Origin: Flavobacterium magnum
GTDB taxonomy: Bacteria > Bacteroidota > Bacteroidia > Flavobacteriales > Flavobacteriaceae
Direction of reading: 5' to 3'
Assembly (NCBI RefSeq): GCF_003055625.1
Contig: NZ_CP028811.1
Span: 2,728,001-2,792,000 of the forward strand
DNA length: 64,000 bases
Made by a program: the position numbers and the translations under genes. The notes beneath the pieces are model-generated. The model was not told where the DNA came from. It saw only the letters and a list, made by a program, of their open reading frames with translations, and searched no databases. Shown piece by piece: positions 1-10,000 of this stretch; within the stretch, counting starts at the first letter, position 1, and the number at the start of each line of letters is the position of its first letter.

Positions 1-1015
1 CCATATTGAAGTTAACTGAGGGAAAATCCGGCTTGAGTTCCATAACCCTGTTATAGAATTTCTCAGCACTTACAAAATCCTTGTTTTTGTAGCTTACAAC
101 ACCCATGTTGAAAATCAATTGTGCATTGCTCGGGTCTTTCTCAAGGATTTTAGAAATGATTTTTTTATAGGTTTCCTCATCCTTGTTGGTGTAGTATAGC
201 GCCGCCTCATCTAACATAATCGAAGTGTCCGTCGGGTTTGCCGCTTCCGCTTCAGCGATAATGGCCTTGACCTCGTCATTCAGCACGCCTTTCTTCATCT
301 GGATGATGGCGATGCTCCTGAGGATGCCCGGCCTTTTGGACAGGTTTTTCTCATCGGTCGGTTTTTCATACGTACCCCCTTTTACGGCATTGTCACGGGA
401 TTCTTTGTTGATGAATCCTTCTTCCTTCCCGGTAAGCTTTGACACCGCAATGTAACTGGTTCCTTCACCTGTATAATTAATTTGTCTGAGTTCCATCAGC
501 AACGGCAGTGCGAGATCATTGTCGTTGGAATTCAGGGCCGCGCTCGACGCGTTAAACAGATAGTCTGTCTGGGTCTTGTCCAATTGGTAAAGTTGGTAAT
601 ACTTTTGGGAAGATTCCTTGTATTTTCCCGCGGCGTAATCTTTATACGCGTCATTTTTCATCGCATTGGTAATCACAAGTTGCGCGGCTTCTGCCTGCTT
701 GCTGTACTTTGATTTCCCGCTTTTTTTCTCCACCTCGTTGAGTGATTGGTAGCTTTTAAGCGCTTCTGCGTAATTTTTTGATGATTCAACGCCCCTCTTG
801 GCCAATTCGGCGTAAACGTTTCCTTTAATATAGAAAAACTGCGCGCGGTCATCATCATTGGCCAGTAAGGCTTCTGCCTGAGCCAGGTTGTTCTGGGCGC
901 CTGCCATGTCACCACTCTTGACTGCCTTTTCTGCAGCCTTCAACTGGTCCTTCTGTGCAAAAGATCCGGCTGAAAACAGCAACGCGGACGCCATTATTAC
1001 AAATTTAGTTTTCAT
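1..1015 (-). CDS. Secreted TPR-repeat protein (3' end outside window)
   Basis: The minus-strand frame is open from an ATG at 1015 to the left edge, so about 338 N-terminal residues are visible and the C-terminus is missing. The start MKTKFVIMASALLFSAGSFA is a signal peptide. The rest is helical and Ala/Lys/Tyr rich, with TPR-like units such as AQFFYIKGNVYAELAK and NAQLIFNMGVVSYKNKDF. TPR proteins of this kind are usually periplasmic or membrane-attached scaffolds; no enzymatic domain is visible. It starts 18 nt after the gyrA stop and so is probably co-transcribed with gyrA. The specific function is unknown. Confidence 0.85.
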   Translation of the reverse strand, partial: MKTKFVIMASALLFSAGSFAQKDQLKAAEKAVKSGDMAGAQNNLAQAEALLANDDDRAQFFYIKGNVYAELAKRGVESSKNYAEALKSYQSLNEVEKKSGKSKYSKQAEAAQLVITNAMKNDAYKDYAAGKYKESSQKYYQLYQLDKTQTDYLFNASSAALNSNDNDLALPLLMELRQINYTGEGTSYIAVSKLTGKEEGFINKESRDNAVKGGTYEKPTDEKNLSKRPGILRSIAIIQMKKGVLNDEVKAIIAEAEAANPTDTSIMLDEAALYYTNKDEETYKKIISKILEKDPSNAQLIFNMGVVSYKNKDFVSAEKFYNRVMELKPDFPSVNFNM

Positions 1016-1033
1016 ATAAATTCATTTTAATTA

Positions 1034-3613
1034 TTATTCTTCAGTATCGATTTCTACATCCGAAACCGGACCGGCATTATCCTCGTCACTGATTTCAGAA
1101 GTGGAGTCCGTGGTTTCCAATGGCCTGCCTTCTGCTGCCGCCTCTTCCACAGCACCTTCAAGGGCTTCTTCCTCATCTTCTTTCATGACTTTGGTAACTG
1201 CGGCGATGGAATCGTTTCCTTTGATGTTAATCAGCCTCACACCCTGAGTGGCACGTCCCATCACCCTCAGGTCCTCAACGGCCATCCTGATGGTCAGGCC
1301 GGATTTGTTGATGATCATCAGGTCATCGGCATCGGTAACGCTGTTGATGGATACCAATTTGCCGGTTTTTTCTGTAATGTTCAGGGTTTTTACCCCTTTT
1401 CCGCCGCGGTTTGTCACGCGGTACTCTTCAAGGCTGGAGCGTTTTCCGTAACCGTTTTCAGCCACCACAAGGATTTCGCTGTTCATATCGTTTACGGTTA
1501 CCATACCGATCACTTCATCGTTTTCATCCTGCAGTGTAATACCACGTACACCCGACGCAGTCCTTCCCATCGGACGGGTCTTGCTTTCCTCAAACCTCAC
1601 GAGTTTCCCGGACTTGACAGCTACCAGTACCTGGCTTTCGCCATTGGTCAGTTTGGCTTCGAGCAATTCGTCGTCCTCACGAATGGTGATCGCCGCGACA
1701 CCGTTTACCCTTGGCCTCGAATATTGCTCGAGCGACGTTTTTTTCACCTGACCCTGCTTAGTGACCATAATCAGGTAATGGTTGTTGATGTAATTCTGGT
1801 CTTTGAGGTCCTGCGTACAGATAAAAGCCTTGACTTTGTCGTCATTCTCAATATTGATCAGATTCTGTATTGCACGCCCTTTACTGGTTTTGCTGCCTTC
1901 CGGAATTTCGTATACACGCATCCAGAAGCATTTCCCTTTTTGCGTGAAGAACAGCATGTACTGGTGGTTGGTCGCCACATACATGTGTTCGAGAAAATCC
2001 TGGTCGCGTGTGCCGGCACTCTTCTGCCCTACACCACCGCGGTTCTGTGTTTTGTATTCGGAAAGCGGCGTACGTTTGATGTAGCCCGCATGCGAAATCG
2101 TAATCACGACATTTTCATCGGCAATCAGGTCTTCGATACTTACGTCACCACCGGAATATTCGATTTGGGAGCGGCGCTCATCACCATATTTATCGCGGAT
2201 TTCGGCCAGTTCTTCCTTGATGAGCTCCATACGAAGCTCTTTGCTGGCCAATAATGCTTTCAAGCGTTCGATCAGCTTCATGATTTCCTCGTACTCTGCA
2301 CGCAATTTGTCCTGCTCGAGTCCGGTCAGCTGGCGCAGACGCATTTCGACTATCGCTTTCGACTGTATGTCAGACAGGCTGAAACGTTCCATCAACCTTT
2401 CCCGTGCCTGATCGGTATTGGCGGAGCCTCGTATAATCGCAATCACTTCGTCTATATTGTCCGAAGCGATGATCAGCCCTTCGAGGATGTGTGCCCGTTC
2501 TTCCGCTTTGCGCAAGTCAAACTGCGTACGGCGGACCACCACATCATGGCGGTGCTCTACGAAATAGTGGATCAGGTCTTTCAAATTCAGCATCTGAGGT
2601 CTTCCGCTGACCAGCGCGATATTGTTTACGCTGAAAGAAGATTGAAGCTGCGTGTATTTATATAAAGTATTCAGGACGACATTCGGTACCGCGTCACGCT
2701 TCAGGATGTACACGATGCGCATCCCGTTCCGGTCTGATTCGTCACGGATGTTGGCAATGCCGTCAATTTTTTTCTCGTTGACCAGATCGGCTGTTTTCTT
2801 GATCATTTCGGCCTTGTTGACCTGGTAAGGAATTTCCGTAACGATAATCGATTCACGGCCTTCGACTTCCTCAAAATTCACTTTGGCGCGCATCACAATC
2901 CTGCCACGTCCGGTCTTGAACGCCTCCCGTACGCCTTCATAACCATAAATCACACCGCCAGTCGGGAAGTCAGGCGCCTTGATGTGATGCATCAACTCGT
3001 CAACTTCAATGTCATTGTTGTCAATATAAGCCAACGTACCGTCAATCACCTCCGTCAGGTTGTGGGGCGGCATATTTGTGGCCATTCCAACCGCAATTCC
3101 GGAAGCACCATTTACCAGAAGGTTCGGCACTTTGGTCGGCATTACTTTTGGCTCATAAAGCGTATCGTCAAAGTTTAGCTGGAAATCGACCGTTTCCTTG
3201 TCGATATCGGCCATGATTTCCTCCGAAATCTTTTTCATCCTGGCCTCGGTGTAACGCATCGCTGCAGGGCTGTCTCCATCGACTGAACCGAAGTTACCCT
3301 GTCCGTCGACGAGCAGGTAACGCAGGCTCCATTCCTGGGCCATACGCACCATTGCATCGTACACAGAGGTATCACCGTGCGGGTGGTACTTACCCAGAAC
3401 TTCTCCCACGATCCTCGCGGATTTTTTGTGGGCACGGTTTGATAAAACACCCAGTTCGTACATTCCGAAAAGCACGCGGCGGTGTACGGGCTTCAAACCA
3501 TCCCTTACATCAGGCAGCGCCCTTGATACAATAACCGACATCGAATAATCGATGTAAGCTGACTTCATTTCGTCTTCAATGTTAATCGGAATTAACCTTT
3601 CTCCGTCAGACAT
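1034..3613 (-). CDS. gyrA: DNA gyrase subunit A
   Basis: This 859-residue protein is the DNA breakage-reunion subunit of gyrase, which introduces negative supercoils together with GyrB. The N-terminal domain has the [17 protein letters not shown] region and the active-site tyrosine Tyr121 in [10 protein letters not shown]. The C-terminal half has the beta-pinwheel repeats, including a gyrase-box-like NRGGKG. The quinolone-determining position (E. coli Ser83) is Thr82 here, and the Asp87 equivalent is Asp86. The tail is very acidic ([18 protein letters not shown]). Length is normal. The gene is divergent from clpC and followed closely by the TPR gene. Confidence 0.98.
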   Translation of the reverse strand: MSDGERLIPINIEDEMKSAYIDYSMSVIVSRALPDVRDGLKPVHRRVLFGMYELGVLSNRAHKKSARIVGEVLGKYHPHGDTSVYDAMVRMAQEWSLRYLLVDGQGNFGSVDGDSPAAMRYTEARMKKISEEIMADIDKETVDFQLNFDDTLYEPKVMPTKVPNLLVNGASGIAVGMATNMPPHNLTEVIDGTLAYIDNNDIEVDELMHHIKAPDFPTGGVIYGYEGVREAFKTGRGRIVMRAKVNFEEVEGRESIIVTEIPYQVNKAEMIKKTADLVNEKKIDGIANIRDESDRNGMRIVYILKRDAVPNVVLNTLYKYTQLQSSFSVNNIALVSGRPQMLNLKDLIHYFVEHRHDVVVRRTQFDLRKAEERAHILEGLIIASDNIDEVIAIIRGSANTDQARERLMERFSLSDIQSKAIVEMRLRQLTGLEQDKLRAEYEEIMKLIERLKALLASKELRMELIKEELAEIRDKYGDERRSQIEYSGGDVSIEDLIADENVVITISHAGYIKRTPLSEYKTQNRGGVGQKSAGTRDQDFLEHMYVATNHQYMLFFTQKGKCFWMRVYEIPEGSKTSKGRAIQNLINIENDDKVKAFICTQDLKDQNYINNHYLIMVTKQGQVKKTSLEQYSRPRVNGVAAITIREDDELLEAKLTNGESQVLVAVKSGKLVRFEESKTRPMGRTASGVRGITLQDENDEVIGMVTVNDMNSEILVVAENGYGKRSSLEEYRVTNRGGKGVKTLNITEKTGKLVSINSVTDADDLMIINKSGLTIRMAVEDLRVMGRATQGVRLINIKGNDSIAAVTKVMKEDEEEALEGAVEEAAAEGRPLETTDSTSEISDEDNAGPVSDVEIDTEE

Positions 3614-3820
3614 ACTATTATTTTGGTTTAAAATTATATAATTAAAAAATCCCGCTAATATAACCTTTTCGGGTTATTCCCCGTATATATCAATACAGAA
3701 ATTTGGCTGATTTATTAACAAACAGCGCAACGGTATCGGTTGATAAGTTGATTGGGGTTTAACTTTTATTTTCCGATATTTTTTTGTCACTTAGCTGACA
3801 GCGTCCGTTGCGGTATGGTT

Positions 3821-3852
3821 TTTGTAATTGCAGCAGATATTCATTAAATTTA
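3821..3852 (+). promoter_or_regulatory. Probable clpC promoter
   Basis: A TTTG at 3821-3824 is followed after 20 nt by TAAATTTA at 3845-3852. This is one mismatch from the Bacteroidota TTTG-N17-23-TAnnTTTG consensus. A transcript from here would start near 3858, just before the ATG at 3873, which supports the shorter clpC start. Confidence 0.45.
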
Positions 3853-3872
3853 CAATAACAATCTTATTTATT

Positions 3873-6419
3873 ATGGATGATAATTTTTCACCAAGAGTAA
3901 AAGATGTCATTACTTACAGTAAGGAGGAAGCACTGCGCCTGGGTCACGATTTTATCGGGACCGAGCACCTGATGCTTGGCATCCTGCGTGACGGAAACGG
4001 AAAAGCGATCAATATACTCAACAACCTGTCTGTCGATCTTGAGCATTTGCGACGCAAAGTCGAAATCCTGAGCCCTGCGAGTCCGGCAGTTGAAGTCAGT
4101 AACGAAAAGAAAAACCTGCACCTGACGCGTCAGGCGGAGCGCGCTTTAAAGACGACGTTCCTTGAGGCAAAAGTTTTCCAGAGTTCTTCCATCAGTACCG
4201 CACATCTTTTATTATGCATACTGCGAAACGAAAATGACCCTACAACCAAGCTGTTGAACAAGATGAAAATCGATTATGATACAGCCAAAGAACAATATTT
4301 AAATATGACGCCAAACGAAGAAGAATTTTTAGACAATTTGCCAAAGAACGAATCCTACAATGACGATTCAGGACAAGATGACAGCCTAAAAGAAGGCAGT
4401 TTCAACAATCCCGCCAATAAGTCCAACAAGAAATCGAAAACGCCCGTGTTGGACAATTTCGGAAGGGATTTAACGGAAATGGCCGAAGAAGGCAAGCTAG
4501 ATCCTGTTGTAGGACGCGAGAAGGAAATCGAAAGGGTTTCCCAAATCCTGAGCCGTCGCAAGAAAAACAACCCGCTGCTGATCGGCGAACCCGGCGTGGG
4601 TAAATCGGCCATCGCTGAAGGGCTCGCTTTGCGCATTATCCAGAAAAAAGTGTCCCGCATCCTTTTCAACAAGCGTGTGGTGACGCTTGATTTGGCCAGC
4701 CTGGTTGCGGGTACAAAATACCGCGGGCAGTTTGAGGAACGGATGAAAGCCGTGATGAACGAACTCGAAAAGAATGACGACATTATCTTATTCATTGATG
4801 AGATCCACACCATCGTGGGCGCCGGCGGCGCAACAGGTTCACTGGATGCTTCGAACATGTTCAAGCCTGCGCTGGCGAGAGGCGAAATTCAATGTATCGG
4901 TGCCACGACGCTTGACGAGTACCGTCAATACATTGAAAAAGATGGTGCGCTCGAAAGGCGATTCCAGAAGGTCATCGTAGAACCGACCTCTGTTGAGGAG
5001 ACTATTACGATCCTGAACAACGTCAAGAACAAGTATGAGGACCACCATAATGTCACTTATACGCCGGAAGCTATTGAAGCATGCGTAAAATTGACCAACA
5101 GGTACATGTCTGAGCGTTTCCTTCCGGACAAAGCCATCGACGCAATGGATGAAGCCGGTTCGCGCGTGCACATCACCAATATCGATGTCCCTAAACAAAT
5201 TCTGGACCTCGAGCGCCAATTGGAGGAAGTGCGTGAGCTGAAGAACAACGTCGTCAAAAAACAGAAATATGAAGAGGCCGCCAAGCTGCGCGATGATGAG
5301 AAGCGAATCGAAAAAGACCTTGCCATCGCACAGGAGCAATGGGAAGAGGAGTCCAAAAGCAACCGCATCCAGGTGACTGAGGACAACGTTGCCGACGTGG
5401 TTTCGATGATGACCGGAATCCCCGTGAACCGGATCGCACAGACTGAAAGTAATAAATTAGCCAAGCTTCCGGAACTCATTACAAATAAAGTGATTGGACA
5501 GAATGACGCGGTGCTTAAAATCGCGCGATCGATCCAAAGAAACCGCGCCGGATTGAAGGATCCTAATCGTCCTATCGGGTCATTCATTTTCCTGGGGCAA
5601 ACCGGTGTTGGTAAGACGCAGTTGGCGAAAGTCCTGGCTAAAGAATTATTCGATTCAGAAGATGCGTTGGTTCGCATCGACATGAGTGAATACATGGAGA
5701 AATTCGCCATCTCCAGGTTGGTTGGTGCGCCTCCGGGGTATGTTGGATACGAAGAAGGCGGTCAGCTTACTGAAAAGGTGAGACGTAAACCGTATTGCGT
5801 TGTGCTCTTGGACGAGATTGAAAAGGCACACCCCGATGTGTTCAATATGATGCTCCAGGTTCTGGATGACGGTTATTTAACGGACAGCCTTGGTCGCAAA
5901 ATTGATTTCAAGAATACGATTATCATAATGACTTCGAACATCGGAGCCAGACAATTGAAAGACTTCGGTCAGGGCGTTGGTTTTGGCACTTCAGCGAAGA
6001 TTTCGCAGGCTGATGAACATTCGAAAAGCGTAATTGAAAACGCTTTGAAAAAATCATTTGCGCCCGAGTTCCTTAACCGGATTGATGATGTGATTGTCTT
6101 CAACCCGCTTGAAAAACACGATATCGACCAGATTATTGAAATCGAGCTCAGGAAACTGTATGCCAGGATTGCCGATCTGGGTTACAAACTGAACCTGTCG
6201 GACAGGGCCAAAGCATTCATTGCAGATAAAGGTTTTGACAAGCAATTCGGTGCGAGGCCTTTGAAAAGAGCCATTCAGAAGTATGTCGAAGACGCTTTGG
6301 CGGAAGAGATCATTACGTCAAAAATTGGAAACGGTGACGAGATTTACATGGATCTTGAAGACGATACCGCTCAGGAACTCACTGTTAAGGTTCAGAAAGC
6401 CGAAGAGCCTACAAACTAA
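3873..6419 (+). CDS. clpC: ClpC-type AAA+ ATPase, Clp protease unfoldase
   Basis: This 848-residue Hsp100 chaperone unfolds substrates for ClpP. In order it has an N-terminal Clp repeat domain (FSPRVKDVITYSKEEALRLG), AAA module 1 with Walker A GEPGVGKSA near residue 240, a UVR-type middle segment (KYEEAAKLRDDEKRIEKDL), AAA module 2 with GQTGVGKTQ near residue 575, and the ClpB D2-small domain. I chose MDDNFSPRV as the start: a 15-residue upstream extension from ATG 3828 is open, but it overlaps the likely promoter box and does not look like a Clp N-terminus. A strong terminator follows. The gene is divergent from gyrA across about 260 nt. Confidence 0.95.
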   Translation: MDDNFSPRVKDVITYSKEEALRLGHDFIGTEHLMLGILRDGNGKAINILNNLSVDLEHLRRKVEILSPASPAVEVSNEKKNLHLTRQAERALKTTFLEAKVFQSSSISTAHLLLCILRNENDPTTKLLNKMKIDYDTAKEQYLNMTPNEEEFLDNLPKNESYNDDSGQDDSLKEGSFNNPANKSNKKSKTPVLDNFGRDLTEMAEEGKLDPVVGREKEIERVSQILSRRKKNNPLLIGEPGVGKSAIAEGLALRIIQKKVSRILFNKRVVTLDLASLVAGTKYRGQFEERMKAVMNELEKNDDIILFIDEIHTIVGAGGATGSLDASNMFKPALARGEIQCIGATTLDEYRQYIEKDGALERRFQKVIVEPTSVEETITILNNVKNKYEDHHNVTYTPEAIEACVKLTNRYMSERFLPDKAIDAMDEAGSRVHITNIDVPKQILDLERQLEEVRELKNNVVKKQKYEEAAKLRDDEKRIEKDLAIAQEQWEEESKSNRIQVTEDNVADVVSMMTGIPVNRIAQTESNKLAKLPELITNKVIGQNDAVLKIARSIQRNRAGLKDPNRPIGSFIFLGQTGVGKTQLAKVLAKELFDSEDALVRIDMSEYMEKFAISRLVGAPPGYVGYEEGGQLTEKVRRKPYCVVLLDEIEKAHPDVFNMMLQVLDDGYLTDSLGRKIDFKNTIIIMTSNIGARQLKDFGQGVGFGTSAKISQADEHSKSVIENALKKSFAPEFLNRIDDVIVFNPLEKHDIDQIIEIELRKLYARIADLGYKLNLSDRAKAFIADKGFDKQFGARPLKRAIQKYVEDALAEEIITSKIGNGDEIYMDLEDDTAQELTVKVQKAEEPTN

Positions 6420-6439
6420 AATAATGTGTTATAATTTTC

Positions 6440-6474
6440 AAACCCCTGGATAAATTTCAGGGGTTTTTCTTTTT
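6440..6474 (+). terminator. Rho-independent terminator after clpC
   Basis: The stem AACCCCTG (6441-6448) pairs with CAGGGGTT (6458-6465) across a 9-nt loop and is followed by a T-rich run, 21 nt after the clpC stop. Confidence 0.85.
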
Positions 6475-6492
6475 ATAATTATCGATTCAGCA

Positions 6493-6500
6493 TACATTTG
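6493..6500 (+). promoter_or_regulatory. -7 box upstream of rimB-rimK
   Basis: TACATTTG matches TAnnTTTG exactly and lies 20 nt before the ATG at 6521. No clear -33 TTTG is present at the usual distance. Confidence 0.45.
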
Positions 6501-6520
6501 AATAAAATAATTGCCCGCAA

Positions 6521-7927
6521 ATGCAACCAGAAAAAGTCATTGTCGGAAGCGAGGAATGGTGCTCCTTCCCTGCCCTAGGAATTCCAACCATCAAGGCCCG
6601 TGTTGACTCGGGCGCAAAAACGTCGGCGCTGCACGCGATCAACATCGCGCCATTCCTGAAAGAAGGTGAAAACTGGGTACGATTTGATATCAATCCGATA
6701 CAGAATAATGTCAAAACCGTCATCCATTGTGAGTCAAAGCTCATCGACAAGCGGGTGGTGAAAAGCTCGAGCGGATTCCGTGAACAGCGGTATGTCATCG
6801 GATCGGAACTTGAAATCGGCGGCAAACGCTGGCAAATTGAAATCACATTAACCAACCGGGATTCCATGGGTTTCCGAATGCTTCTCGGTCGGGAGGCCAT
6901 GAGCGGCAGGATTTTGGTCGATCCTGAGGAAAAATATCTTTTGGGCGAACCCACATCAGACAGCCTGAGGGAAATTTACAAGGCGGCAGTGACACGGCAG
7001 GGCGGACTCCGTATCGGTGTTCTTGCCAGCAACCCCGAACTATACAGCAACAAACGGATTATGGAGGCCGGCGAAATGCGCGGGCACGAAATGCATTTCC
7101 TGAATATCAAGGAATGCTACATGAGGCTCGACGCCACCACTCCCGAAATCCATTATCGCGGCGGAAGGGTGCTCGACGATTTCGATGCCATCATCCCAAG
7201 AATCAGGCCCAGCATCACTTTCTACGGTTGTGCGCTCACACGACAATTTGAAGCGCTGAAAGTCTATTGCCTGAATTCTGCCGCAGCAATCACCCAATCA
7301 AGGGACAAACTGTTTTCGTTGCAATTGCTCTTAAATCATGGCGTTGACATCCCCACAACGGGATTTGCGAATTCGCCATTGGATACGACCGACCTGATTA
7401 AGATGGTGGGCGGGCCGCCAATTATTGTGAAGCTGCTGGAAGGCACGCAGGGAAAAGGTGTCGTTTTGGCAGAAACAAAAAAAGCTGCAGAAAGTGTCAT
7501 CAATGCCTTCAAAAGCCTCAATGCCAATATCCTCGTACAGGAATTCATCAAGGAAGCCAATGGAAAGGACATCCGTTGTTTCGTTATCGATGGCAAAGTC
7601 GTTGCGGCAATCCAGCGCGAAGCACTGCCGGGGGAATTCCGCGCCAACATCCATTTGGGCGGCACCGCCTCAGTAATCAAAATTACCGCTGAGGAGAAAC
7701 GCATCGCCATCAAGGCCGCCAAAGCCATGGATCTCAAGGTGGCCGGTGTCGACATCATACGCTCCTCCAAAGGACCGTTGCTGTTAGAGGTAAACTCGTC
7801 GCCCGGTCTCGAAGGCATAGAAGGGGCTACCAATAAGGACATCGCCGGCGAAATGATCCTGGCAATCGAAGCCCATTTCAAGAACAAACCTTTGAAAAAG
7901 AAAACCGTCCATGAACCCTTATCTTGA
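6521..7927 (+). CDS. RimB-RimK fusion: retropepsin-like domain + ribosomal protein S6 glutamate ligase
   Basis: This 468-residue protein has two parts. Residues about 1-155 match the ATP-dependent zinc protease / RimB family (PF05618-type), with the motif [16 protein letters not shown] (Asp29-Ser-Gly). Residues about 160-455 are a RimK ATP-grasp ligase ([41 protein letters not shown]). RimK adds glutamates to the C-terminus of ribosomal protein S6; RimB is a partner encoded beside it in some proteobacteria. Here both sit in one chain. The 3' end overlaps the DUF421 gene by 17 nt, so the two are probably translated together. The fusion is seen directly; ligase activity on bS6 is inferred from the family. 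Confidence 0.88.
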   Translation: MQPEKVIVGSEEWCSFPALGIPTIKARVDSGAKTSALHAINIAPFLKEGENWVRFDINPIQNNVKTVIHCESKLIDKRVVKSSSGFREQRYVIGSELEIGGKRWQIEITLTNRDSMGFRMLLGREAMSGRILVDPEEKYLLGEPTSDSLREIYKAAVTRQGGLRIGVLASNPELYSNKRIMEAGEMRGHEMHFLNIKECYMRLDATTPEIHYRGGRVLDDFDAIIPRIRPSITFYGCALTRQFEALKVYCLNSAAAITQSRDKLFSLQLLLNHGVDIPTTGFANSPLDTTDLIKMVGGPPIIVKLLEGTQGKGVVLAETKKAAESVINAFKSLNANILVQEFIKEANGKDIRCFVIDGKVVAAIQREALPGEFRANIHLGGTASVIKITAEEKRIAIKAAKAMDLKVAGVDIIRSSKGPLLLEVNSSPGLEGIEGATNKDIAGEMILAIEAHFKNKPLKKKTVHEPLS

Positions 7928-8426
7928 CATTGCATTGCGCAGCGCGACCGTATATGTTTTTATGGTGGTGGCCCTGCGTATTTTCGGAAAGAAGGAATTG
8001 TCTCAGCTCAACACCGCCGATGTGGTCCTTATTTTACTGATCAGCAACTCTGTGCAAAATGCGATGGTGGGTACCGACAGTACACTGTGGGGCGGACTCT
8101 GTGCCGCATTCATCCTGTTCTTCCTGAATTTCCTGCTTAAGAAACTGATTTTCCGGTATAAGTCGGTTAGCGCCCTTTTACAGGAAAAGCCTCAAATCCT
8201 TGTCCACAATGGCAAACCCGATTACAGGATGCTTTCCCACGAAAACATTTCGCATGACGAATTGATGGAAGCCATACACGAACATGGCATTGAAAATCTC
8301 AAAGACGTAAAATGGGCCATCCTGGAAATGGATGGCAATATCAGCATCATTTCGGGCGACAGCAAGCTGAGCCAGACGCATTATAAACGCAGGAAAAACC
8401 GAAAAAGCCTTACCCGGATGTCCTAG
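7911..8426 (+). CDS. DUF421 (YetF-like) membrane protein
   Basis: This 171-residue protein has three N-terminal membrane segments ([48 protein letters not shown]), then a cytosolic YetF domain ([48 protein letters not shown]). This is the standard DUF421 layout, and the length is normal for the short form. The biochemical role of the family is not established. The gene overlaps the rimB-rimK reading frame by 17 nt and converges with the lipoprotein gene on the minus strand, with which it shares 4 nt. The C-terminus is very basic ([11 protein letters not shown]). Confidence 0.88.
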   Translation: MNPYLDIALRSATVYVFMVVALRIFGKKELSQLNTADVVLILLISNSVQNAMVGTDSTLWGGLCAAFILFFLNFLLKKLIFRYKSVSALLQEKPQILVHNGKPDYRMLSHENISHDELMEAIHEHGIENLKDVKWAILEMDGNISIISGDSKLSQTHYKRRKNRKSLTRMS

Positions 8427-8851
8427 GGATTCAGTTTTGGCGTAAAATCAATGAAATTATCCGCATCGTCAAAAAACATGTAACTGCTGACCAGCGTATC
8501 TTTCCCTTCAAGAACAAATACGTGCGCCTGATAAAAAACCTTCTTCGTGCCGGCTGCCATCAACGCCTGGTACGTTTTCTTTTTCTCGGTGTAACGGTGC
8601 AGTTCATACTGACAGTCTGCAGATACGCAGGGCGTAATGTTGCTGATCATGCGATCGGCTTTGCGGTACAATATACCATAAACCTGTTGCGGATTGGTCT
8701 CTGTAATGGCAATCTGTGCTTTGTCGGCATACGCCGCAGCCCCATCGAGCTTTTTCATCTGTTCCCGGACTGCCTGTTCCTGTTTGGCATATTTTGATTC
8801 AGTGCAGGCAAATACAATGAGAATGGCAAGGAATGGCAACGCTTTTTTCAT
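8423..8851 (-). CDS. Small lipoprotein, unknown function
   Basis: This is a 142-residue protein. The start at 8851 gives MKKALPFLAILIVFAC, a lipoprotein signal with the lipobox VFAC; the longer ORF start adds 12 residues that do not fit a signal peptide. The mature part is a charged helix (KYAKQEQAVREQMKKLDGAAAY), then a region with two cysteines (ITPCVSADCQYEL) and a C-terminal beta-rich segment (KDTLVSSYMFFDDADNF). I recognise no named family. The protein is probably anchored in an envelope membrane. Confidence 0.75.
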   Translation of the reverse strand: MKKALPFLAILIVFACTESKYAKQEQAVREQMKKLDGAAAYADKAQIAITETNPQQVYGILYRKADRMISNITPCVSADCQYELHRYTEKKKTYQALMAAGTKKVFYQAHVFVLEGKDTLVSSYMFFDDADNFIDFTPKLNP

Positions 8852-8891
8852 GTCTTTGGTTTTTCCCAAAAGTACATTTTTTCCCAAAATA

Positions 8892-8925
8892 AAAGAGAGG
8901 CACTTTGCGGAAAAGGCCTCTCTAT
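8892..8925 (-). terminator. Terminator of the candidate structured RNA
   Basis: On the minus strand AGAGAGGC (8923-8916) pairs with GCCTCTCT (8901-8894) across a 14-nt loop and is followed by TTTATTTT. It lies directly after the closing stem of the candidate RNA at 8925-9036. Confidence 0.7.
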
Positions 8926-9036
8926 CGTAGCTTTCAATGCAATCGGCTGTTAACGTTGACAGTACTTTGCCTTCAGCACATTACGGGAGTGGAGATATCC
9001 GTTACCTGTAATGTCCTTATCATCAGTTCGCTACGA
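8925..9036 (-). ncRNA. Candidate structured small RNA (possibly 6S-like)
   Basis: The stretch of about 260 nt between the lipoprotein gene and nnrD has no ORF but has RNA-like structure on the minus strand. The ends pair exactly (TCGTAGC at 9036-9030 with GCTACGA at 8931-8925), and ACATTAC pairs with GTAATGT inside. A further small hairpin (CTGT...ACAG) lies on the 3' side. A near-consensus -7 box (TATTTTTA, 9046-9039) sits just upstream and a terminator follows immediately. A length of about 112 nt, a closed terminal stem and an internal open region recall the Flavobacteriia 6S-type RNA (Rfam 6S-Flavo), but I cannot test this. It lacks the GGAA-loop motif of SRP RNA. Confidence 0.55.
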
Positions 9037-9110
9037 GATAAAAATACAAAAAAATAACTGCCGGGAAGGACCGCCGCCTTAATTTATTCTTTTTTTAACA
9101 TTTAATGTAC

Positions 9111-9956
9111 TCAGGTCGCGATACTTAGGAACGCTTTGCCAAGCGTGGAAATGATATCTGAAGCGATAAAGGATTCTGTGCCGGTTTCGGGCAGTGCGAT
9201 GTCGGCGGTAAGCCCGTGGAGGTAGACGCCCAATACGGCCGCATCAACAGGCAGATATCCCTGCGCCCGCAGTGAGGTGATGATGCCCGTAAGGACATCG
9301 CCGCTTCCAGCCGTAGCCAGCGCTGCGTTCCCTGTGGTATTTTCGTAAACCGTATCGCCGTCAACGATTCGTGTCGGTGCACCCTTCAACACCATAACAA
9401 CCTCATAGCGTTTTGAAAATGCTATTGCCTCCTCCACTAGTAGTTCCCGGGTGTCGCGCTTGCCGAGCAGGCGTTCCAGTTCCTTAGGGTGCGGCGTAAG
9501 TATGGTGCCGGGCGTTAAAAAAGCCCGGGATTTTGGAAGTGACGATAACATATTTAAACCATCAGCATCAATTACCAAGGGTATTTCGTTTGTTTTCAGA
9601 AATTTATAAAATGCGGTTTTTGTTTTGGCTTCCTGCCCCATTCCGGGTCCGATACCGATGGCCTGCGGTTTAATGGGTAGCTGTATATTGGTGATGGTAA
9701 GCCGGTTTATGTCGGTGACTACCATGACCTCCGGGATTGAAGCCTGCAGGCTATCGTAGCCGCATTTCGGAACATACGCAGTGACGAGTCCGCAGCCTGA
9801 CTTTAGCGCTGCTTTTGCCGAAAGCGAAACAGCCCCGATCTTACCGTAGCTTCCACCGATAATCAATGCATCGCCGCGCGTCCCTTTATGATCGGTGGAG
9901 CCTGCGGGACGGTATATCTTCCTTATAATTTCGGAGGTGACGGTGATGGTTTTCAT
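9111..9956 (-). CDS. nnrD: ADP-dependent NAD(P)H-hydrate dehydratase
   Basis: This 281-residue ribokinase-fold enzyme repairs hydrated NADH and NADPH in the cytosol, using ADP or ATP depending on lineage. Typical motifs are present: KGTRGDALIIGGSYGKIGA near the start, AIGIGPGMG, VIDADGLNML, LTPHPKELERLL, and the C-terminal GNAALATAGSGDVLTGII with the catalytic Asp. The NnrE epimerase domain seen in E. coli YjeF is absent, so this is the stand-alone dehydratase form. The upstream region is shared divergently with gcvT. Confidence 0.93.
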   Translation of the reverse strand: MKTITVTSEIIRKIYRPAGSTDHKGTRGDALIIGGSYGKIGAVSLSAKAALKSGCGLVTAYVPKCGYDSLQASIPEVMVVTDINRLTITNIQLPIKPQAIGIGPGMGQEAKTKTAFYKFLKTNEIPLVIDADGLNMLSSLPKSRAFLTPGTILTPHPKELERLLGKRDTRELLVEEAIAFSKRYEVVMVLKGAPTRIVDGDTVYENTTGNAALATAGSGDVLTGIITSLRAQGYLPVDAAVLGVYLHGLTADIALPETGTESFIASDIISTLGKAFLSIAT

Positions 9957-10000
9957 ATCCTAAATATACGAATAATCGTCATTTTGTGTCGGTCTGCAGC

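Noticed and set aside
1724..2254. Long plus-strand frame (176 aa) opposite gyrA
   Set aside because: It is antisense to a certain gyrA gene and has no promoter or recognisable domain; its length follows from gyrA codon usage.
5057..5710. 217-aa minus-strand frame opposite clpC
   Set aside because: Ser/Arg-rich shadow of the ClpC coding frame, without its own signals.
8925..9036. SRP (4.5S) RNA
   Set aside because: Size would fit, but the conserved GGAA-type loop and its flanking bases are not present on either strand.
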